64,000 nt of DNA from Gammaproteobacteria bacterium. GTDB lineage: Bacteria > Pseudomonadota > Gammaproteobacteria > Acidiferrobacterales > Sulfurifustaceae. The notes under the pieces are model-generated. The model was not told the origin of the DNA, ran no database searches, and saw only the letters and a list, made by a program, of their open reading frames with translations. The DNA is taken from assembly GCA_004298065.1 (NCBI GenBank), contig SCRL01000054.1, positions 1 to 64,000 of the forward strand, given 5' to 3'. The translations under genes and the position numbers were made by a program. Below are positions 58,648 to 64,000 of this stretch, piece by piece (within the stretch, counting starts at the first letter, position 1; every line of letters begins with the position of its first letter).

Positions 58648-58674
58648 GCGCCGATCGCCGGCTGGAGCAGAGCG

Positions 58675-61600
58675 ATGCGCAAGGACAAGGACACACGCCA
58701 CGACCCCGCCGATGCCGACGAGCTGGTCCGGCTGACGGAAGAACTCGAGCGGCGCAACGCCGCACTCGAGGCCCAGGTGCGGGAGCAGGACCGCAACCGC
58801 GTCGCGCTGTTGCACCTGCTCGAAGACCTGGAGCACGAGCACAAGCAAGTCGAGCAGGCGCGGCGCGAGTGGACCCTGGCGTTCGACGCCATCCACGACC
58901 CGGTGTTCCTGCACAACGCCGATTACCGCATCGTGCGCGCCAACCGTGCCTACGCCGCGCGCGCCGGCCTGCCGTTCAAGGACCTTATCGGCAAGCCCTA
59001 CTGGGAGGTATTTCCCCGGGGCGCCGGTCCGCTCCCGAGTTGCCGCCGGGCAATGTCGCAAGCGGAAGAAACGGAGGCGGCGGAGGAAGTCCGGCTCGAC
59101 ACCGGCGAGATTTTTCTTTCGCGCAGTTTCGGCGTGCGGGACGCGCAGGGCGCGTACCTCTATTCCGTGCATGTTCTGGAAAACGTCACCGAGCGGCACA
59201 AGTCCGAGCAGGCGCTGCGCGAAAGCGAGGAACGTTTCCGCAGGTTGTTCGAGCATTCCAACGACGCGATCTTCATCCATACCCTGACGGGCGAACTGCT
59301 CGACGCCAACGCGCAAGCAGAGCGGTTACTGGGTTATCCGCTCGACGTCCTGAAGACAATTCCCGTGACGCAGTACTCGCCACCCGAGGATGCTGAGCTT
59401 GGCAGGCGAGCGTTCGAGGAAACCAGGACGAAGGGACACGTCCGCTTCGAGAGCCATTTTCGTCATGCCAACGGAAACCTTATCGATGTGGAAATCAGCA
59501 GCCGCATCGTCGACAGCGCGAAGGGGATTGTCCAAGGTGTCGTCCGCGACATCACCGCGCGCAAGCGCGCGGAAGAAGCGTTGCGGGACGAAAAGCTTTT
59601 TTCCGATGAGACCATCGAAAGCCTGCCGGGTGTCTTTTACCTGTTCGACACCGGCGGTCGTTTTGTGCGCTGGAACCGGAGTTTGGAAATCGTCAGTGGC
59701 TATTCGCACGACGAGATCGGGAGCATGCACCCGGCCGATCTGTTCACCGGCGCGGATCGGCAACATATTGTCGAGCGGATTGCGGAGGTGTTTGAGAAGG
59801 GCGAATCCACGGCAGAGGCCGCGTTTACCGCTAAGGATGGGCGCCGGATTCCGTTCTTTTTCACCGGCCGCCGGGTGGAGCTGGCAGGCACGGTTTATCT
59901 CGTCGGTATGGGGATCGACATCTCCGCGCGCACTCGGGCAGAGGTGGCGCTGCGACAGAGCGAAGAGAAATTCCGCTCACTGGTCGAGACGACGAGTGAC
60001 TGGATATGGGAGGTCGATCGAGACGGTCGGTATACTTATATCAGCCCCAAGGTCGAGACGTTGCTGGGATATCGGCCGGAGGAGATGTTGGGCAAGTCAC
60101 CCTTCGATTTCATGGCGCCGGAAGAGGCCAAGCGGGTCCGGGGCGTGTTCGGCCAGGCGATAGCGGCGCGCGCGCCATTCACCTCGCTGGAAAATATCAA
60201 TCTCCGCAAGGATGGACGCCGGGTGCTCCTGGAGAGCAGCGGAATTCCGTTCTTCGACACGAGCGGGAATTTTGCGGGCTATCGGGGTATCGACCGCGAC
60301 GTTACCGGGCGCAAGGAAGCGGAAACGAGAGTTCGCAGCGAACGGGACAGGGCCCAGCGTTACCTGGATATCGCGGGGGTCATGCTGGTGGCGCTGGACT
60401 CGAAGGGAAACGTGACGCTCATCAATCGCAAGGGGTGCGAGATGCTAGGGTATCCGGAAACGGAAATCGTCGGCCAATCCTGGTTCGATCGTTTTCTGCC
60501 CGAACAATCCCGAAAGGATGCGCGCAAGATATTCGAACAAGTCCTGGCGGGCGAGTCGCGATTGACCGAATTTTACGAAAACCCTGTTCTCGTCCGTGAC
60601 GGTACCGAGCGCGTCATCGCGTGGCACAACCGTATACTCACGGACGACACCGGCAGGCCTGTCGGTACGCTGAGTTCCGGCGAAGACATCACCGAGCGCA
60701 AATGGGCGGAAATGGCGCTGCACCGCAGTAACCGCGCTCTCAAGACATTGAGCGCCTGCAATGCCGCCCTGGTCCATGCACAGAGCGAATCCGAGTTGCT
60801 TCGGCAGATCTGTCACGTGATCGTCGAAACAGGCGCCTATGCCTACGCGTGGATCGGTTACGCCGCGGGCGACGGCGAGAGGCGCATCCGGCCGATGGCG
60901 CAAGACGGTTTCGAGCCGGGTGTGCTCGAGGCCCGGCCTTGGCCGGTGCAGAGCCAGGACCCATGCAGTACCGCTGTGCGCGAGGGCATGGTGGTAGTCG
61001 CGCGCGATACGGCCAACGATCCGGCACTGGCCGAACGACGCGACATGATCGAGCAGCTGGGTATCGGCTCCATCGCGGCGTTCCCGCTGATGAGCGGCGA
61101 CGAAGCGTTCGGCATGCTGAGCATCTATTCGCGCGAACGCGACGCCTTCAACCCGAGCGAGCTGAATTTGCTTGCCGAGATGGCCGAGGACCTCAATTTC
61201 GGCGTCCTCACGCTGCGTGCGCGCACAGAGCATCAGCAGCTCCAGGAAGAGCACCTCAAGACGGCCGAACGTCTGAAGGAAACCCTTTCCGACACCATCC
61301 GCGCCATCGCGCTCACGGTCGAGAAGCGCGATCCCTACACCGCCGGCCACCAGAACAAGGTCGCTGACCTGTGCGTGGCCATTGGCCGCGAGTTGAAGCT
61401 GCCGGAAGACCGCATCGAGGGTTTGCGTCTCGGGGCCACGATCCACGACATCGGCAAGGTCTATGTGCCGGCGGAGATTTTGAACCGCCCCGGAAAGCTG
61501 AGCGATGCGGAGTTCGAGATCATCAAGAGCCATCCCGATGTCGGCTACGAGATCATCAAGGACGTGAAATTTCCCTGGCCGGTGGCCGAAACGGTCCGGC

Positions 61601-61851
61601 AGCACCACGAACACCTCGACGGCAGCGGCTATCCCCGGGGACTCAGGGGCGAGGCGATTATTCTCGAGGCGCGCATCCTCGCGGTCGCCGACGTGGTTGA
61701 GGCCATGGCCTCGCATCGACCGTACCGGTCGGCGCTCGGGATCGAGGCGGCGCTGACGGAGATCGAGCGCCATCGCGGCGATTGGTACGATCCCGCGGTG
61801 GTGGACGCCTGCCTACGGTTGTTCCGCGAGAAGCGGTTCGCGTTCGGCTGA
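58675..61851 (+). CDS. Multi-PAS-GAF-HD-GYP cyclic-di-GMP phosphodiesterase
   Basis: A 1058-residue soluble protein. An N-terminal coiled coil (about 10-65) precedes five PAS/PAC modules (about 65-180, 185-305, 310-425, 430-550 and 555-670), each ending in a typical DITxRK or ITERK segment. A GAF domain (about 685-860) and an HD-GYP domain with HDIGK (924-928) and HHEHLDGSGYPRG (GYP at 985-987) follow. The catalytic motifs are intact. It lacks membrane helices and is encoded 27 bases after the output-less sensor, so it is a candidate partner for that protein. Confidence 0.92.
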   Translation: MRKDKDTRHDPADADELVRLTEELERRNAALEAQVREQDRNRVALLHLLEDLEHEHKQVEQARREWTLAFDAIHDPVFLHNADYRIVRANRAYAARAGLPFKDLIGKPYWEVFPRGAGPLPSCRRAMSQAEETEAAEEVRLDTGEIFLSRSFGVRDAQGAYLYSVHVLENVTERHKSEQALRESEERFRRLFEHSNDAIFIHTLTGELLDANAQAERLLGYPLDVLKTIPVTQYSPPEDAELGRRAFEETRTKGHVRFESHFRHANGNLIDVEISSRIVDSAKGIVQGVVRDITARKRAEEALRDEKLFSDETIESLPGVFYLFDTGGRFVRWNRSLEIVSGYSHDEIGSMHPADLFTGADRQHIVERIAEVFEKGESTAEAAFTAKDGRRIPFFFTGRRVELAGTVYLVGMGIDISARTRAEVALRQSEEKFRSLVETTSDWIWEVDRDGRYTYISPKVETLLGYRPEEMLGKSPFDFMAPEEAKRVRGVFGQAIAARAPFTSLENINLRKDGRRVLLESSGIPFFDTSGNFAGYRGIDRDVTGRKEAETRVRSERDRAQRYLDIAGVMLVALDSKGNVTLINRKGCEMLGYPETEIVGQSWFDRFLPEQSRKDARKIFEQVLAGESRLTEFYENPVLVRDGTERVIAWHNRILTDDTGRPVGTLSSGEDITERKWAEMALHRSNRALKTLSACNAALVHAQSESELLRQICHVIVETGAYAYAWIGYAAGDGERRIRPMAQDGFEPGVLEARPWPVQSQDPCSTAVREGMVVVARDTANDPALAERRDMIEQLGIGSIAAFPLMSGDEAFGMLSIYSRERDAFNPSELNLLAEMAEDLNFGVLTLRARTEHQQLQEEHLKTAERLKETLSDTIRAIALTVEKRDPYTAGHQNKVADLCVAIGRELKLPEDRIEGLRLGATIHDIGKVYVPAEILNRPGKLSDAEFEIIKSHPDVGYEIIKDVKFPWPVAETVRQHHEHLDGSGYPRGLRGEAIILEARILAVADVVEAMASHRPYRSALGIEAALTEIERHRGDWYDPAVVDACLRLFREKRFAFG

Positions 61852-61868
61852 GGCCGGATGTCGCGGCT

Positions 61869-63023
61869 TTAGACGAACAACTCGACGAGGTTATTGAGAA
61901 AACGCCGACCCCGTTCCGTGGGCTGGATCGCGACGCCGTCCTCGGCGAGCAGGCCGCGATGCCGTGCTTCGCGCAGCGGCGCCTCGGCTGCGTCGAGCGA
62001 CAGCCCGGTGCGCGCGGTAAAGAGCGCGGTCGGGAAGCCGTTCGTCAGGCGCAGTGCGTTCAACATGAACTCGGCGAGTGCGTCGCGCGCGCTCAGCGAC
62101 TGCTCGCCGCCAATGGCGGAACCGGTTCCGGCCTTGGCCAGGTATTCCTCGGGATGCTTGCGTTTCCAGCGGCGCGTAATGACAGCCGTGTTCGTGAGTT
62201 TGCCGTGTGCGCCAGCGCCGATACCGAGATAGTCGCCGAACTCCCAATAGTTGAGATTGTGACGACACGCGCGACCGGGTTTTGCGTAGGCCGACACTTC
62301 GTATTGCCTGAAGCCTGCCGTGGCAAGCTCGGCCTGAATCGCCTGCTGCATGTCCCAGATCGCATCGTCGTCCGGCAACACCGGCGGGCGGGCGTGGAAC
62401 AGCGTGTTCGGCTCGATCGTGAGCTGATAGGCCGAGAGATGGGTCGGTTGCAGCGCGATGGCGGTGCGAACGTCGGTCATGGCCTGCTCCAATGTCTGTC
62501 CCGGCAGGCCGAACATGAGGTCTAAATTGTAATTATCGAAGCCCGCGGCGTGTGCAGCTTCGGCCGCGCGCAGCGCCTCGTCGCGCCCATGAATGCGCCC
62601 AAGGATTTTCAGTTTTTCGTCGTCGAAGCTCTGAATGCCGATGGACAACCGATTCACGCCGGCGTCGCGGAAGCCCTTGAAGCGCTCCACATCCACGGTC
62701 CCGGGATTGGCTTCAAGTGTGATCTCGGCATCATCCGCGACGGCGATGTGCGCACGCACGCCGTCGAGCAGGCTCGCAATGGACTCGGGTGAAAACAGGC
62801 TCGGCGTGCCGCCGCCGAAAAAGACGGTCTCGATCCGGCGCGCTTCGATGGTCGGCAGTTCTGTGTCGAGATCGCGCAGCAGCGCGTCCACGTAGGCGCG
62901 TTCGGGGACGGCGCCGCGCGTTGCATGCGAATTGAAATCGCAATACGGGCACTTGCGCACGCACCAAGGAAAGTGGACGTACAGTGACAGCGGCGGAAGT
63001 ATGGCGAAACGGGGCATGGGCAT
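61869..63023 (-). CDS. hemW: Radical SAM haem chaperone HemW
   Basis: A 384-residue radical SAM protein of the HemN/HemW family. The cluster motif CVRKCPYCDFNSH (CxxxCxxC) lies at about residues 21-33. The short N-terminus and lack of the extra HemN residues favour HemW, a haem-binding chaperone, over coproporphyrinogen dehydrogenase. A C-terminal HemN_C domain with TNGFPTALFTARTGLSL ends the protein. It converges on the HD-GYP gene with 17 bases between stops. Confidence 0.93.
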   Translation of the reverse strand: MPMPRFAILPPLSLYVHFPWCVRKCPYCDFNSHATRGAVPERAYVDALLRDLDTELPTIEARRIETVFFGGGTPSLFSPESIASLLDGVRAHIAVADDAEITLEANPGTVDVERFKGFRDAGVNRLSIGIQSFDDEKLKILGRIHGRDEALRAAEAAHAAGFDNYNLDLMFGLPGQTLEQAMTDVRTAIALQPTHLSAYQLTIEPNTLFHARPPVLPDDDAIWDMQQAIQAELATAGFRQYEVSAYAKPGRACRHNLNYWEFGDYLGIGAGAHGKLTNTAVITRRWKRKHPEEYLAKAGTGSAIGGEQSLSARDALAEFMLNALRLTNGFPTALFTARTGLSLDAAEAPLREARHRGLLAEDGVAIQPTERGRRFLNNLVELFV

Positions 63024-63051
63024 GCGAACGGCGAAGAAACGCCATTATATG

Positions 63052-63969
63052 CTAGCCGCGCTGTGCCGGCGGCACGACCGCTTTCGGCCGGGAGGTCGTG
63101 ACCAGCACCACGCCCGCGAGAATCACGATCATGCCGCCGAGCTGCACGGCATCGAGCCGTTCGTCGAGCCACCACCAGCCCAGCACCACGGCGATGGCGG
63201 GATTCACGTAGGCATAGGTGCCGAGCATCGCCGGGTTGACCTCGTGCAGCAGCCAGGCGTAGGCGGCGTAGCCGAAGCACGAGCCGAACACGATGAGGTA
63301 GGCGAGCGACATCATGCCGTCTTCTGTCCAGGTCCAGCGCGGGATTTCGCCGTCTATGACGCCGATCGTGCACAGCACCGCGCCGGCGATCAGCGATTGC
63401 AGCGCCGCGCTCATGAACGGCGGCGTCGCCGGTTTGGCGCGCTTGAGGTAGATCGAGCCCACGGCCCAGGACAGCGCGGCCGCGAGCAGCGCCAGCTGCG
63501 CGGCGAGGTGATCGAACACGAAATCTTTACCCGGTAGCAGCAGCACGGCAACGCCGAGAAAGCCGAGCGCCAGCCCGGCTACCGTGCGGGCCGAAAGCTT
63601 GTGGCCGTCGTGCCCGAGCGCGCCGAACCAGGCGAGCCACAGCGCGGTGGTGGCGACGATCAGCGCCGCCTGGTTCGACGGCACCCATTGTTCGCCCCAG
63701 ACCACGAGACCGTTCGCGCTCACGAACAGCAGCAGCGCCGTCACGATCAGGAATTTCCACTCGATGATGGCGCGCGGGATTCTCTGACCGCGCCACGCGG
63801 CGTACGCCCACAGCAGCAGGCCGGCGAAGACGAAGCGCACGCCGGCAAACAGCGCCGCCGGCAGTTCCTGCACGCCAACGCGGATGGCGAGATAGGTCGA
63901 ACCCCAGATGAGATAGACCGCGGCGAAGGCGACGATGACTTTCCACCGCCAACCGGGATCGGGGTGCAT
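63052..63969 (-). CDS. EamA-family (DMT) transporter
   Basis: A 305-residue permease with ten hydrophobic helices arranged as two EamA repeats. Motifs include YLIWGSTYLAIRVGVQELP near the start, GEQWVPSNQAALIVATTALW, and VNPAMLGTYAYVNPAIAVVLGWWWLDE in the second repeat. Members of the drug/metabolite transporter superfamily export amino acids or other metabolites; this one resembles the YedA group. The substrate is unknown. hemW starts 28 bases beyond its stop on the same strand, so the two could be co-transcribed. Confidence 0.92.
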   Translation of the reverse strand: MHPDPGWRWKVIVAFAAVYLIWGSTYLAIRVGVQELPAALFAGVRFVFAGLLLWAYAAWRGQRIPRAIIEWKFLIVTALLLFVSANGLVVWGEQWVPSNQAALIVATTALWLAWFGALGHDGHKLSARTVAGLALGFLGVAVLLLPGKDFVFDHLAAQLALLAAALSWAVGSIYLKRAKPATPPFMSAALQSLIAGAVLCTIGVIDGEIPRWTWTEDGMMSLAYLIVFGSCFGYAAYAWLLHEVNPAMLGTYAYVNPAIAVVLGWWWLDERLDAVQLGGMIVILAGVVLVTTSRPKAVVPPAQRG

Positions 63970-64000
63970 GGCCTAGAGGTGCGCTGTCCCGAGCGTCGAG

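Overview
The window is GC-rich, densely packed gammaproteobacterial chromosome. The block mrcA(ponA) <- -> pilMNOPQ-aroK-aroB-dgt-gltB-gltD-hemE is the arrangement familiar from pseudomonads and their relatives. Two flavocytochrome c sulfide dehydrogenases, c-type cytochromes and many cyclic-di-GMP proteins point to a chemolithotrophic sulfur oxidiser, perhaps an Acidiferrobacterales or Chromatiales relative. That placement is inferred from gene content only. I see no rRNA, tRNA, CRISPR array, phage or transposase gene.

Layout. 1-9.1 kb: speA, a small AT-rich zinc-ribbon membrane protein, a SPOR protein, argS, a cNMP-binding protein with a degenerate GGDEF domain, an unrecognised gene and PBP1A. 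9.3-14.7 kb: type IV pilus alignment and secretin operon. 14.8-27.7 kb: aromatic amino-acid, dNTP, glutamate and haem genes, an aldolase/SDR fusion and a Nudix hydrolase. 27.8-34.2 kb: sulfide-oxidation locus with two FccAB-type pairs, a NapC/NirT-like tetraheme cytochrome and a divergent PAS-AAA+-Fis sigma54 activator. 34.2-41.2 kb: beta-CASP hydrolase and fructosamine-kinase genes among palindromic repeats, then a GGDEF-EAL protein, an SDR and DoxX. 41.2-49.5 kb: priA, a YdjM-like membrane protein and an RND efflux operon with a drastically shortened adaptor. 49.5-51.2 kb: DUF2892 gene, oxyR and a rhodanese gene. 51.2-53 kb: a palindrome-rich non-coding module, a 45-aa DUF3149 protein, hemJ and a TlpA-like protein. 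53-61.9 kb: four signalling genes (MASE3-PAS-HD-GYP, dCache-GGDEF, output-less dCache sensor, multi-PAS-GAF-HD-GYP). 61.9-64 kb: hemW and an EamA transporter.

How the genes work together. Three observations stand out. (1) Near-consensus -24/-12 (sigma54) elements with exact spacing precede the fccAB pair and the tetraheme cytochrome gene, and a sigma54 enhancer-binding protein is encoded divergently next to them. This suggests a sigma54-controlled sulfide-oxidation regulon. A third sigma54 element precedes the GGDEF-EAL gene. (2) oxyR lies between separate genes for the two halves of E. coli YgaP (rhodanese and DUF2892). An ATAG-N7-CTAT OxyR-type site lies on each side of oxyR, about 65 bp upstream of the predicted start of each half. 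(3) Several cyclic-di-GMP proteins are unusual: a GGDEF domain with a broken active site but an intact I-site, and a sensor that has lost its output domain. All promoter and operator calls were read by eye and have not been tested computationally or experimentally.
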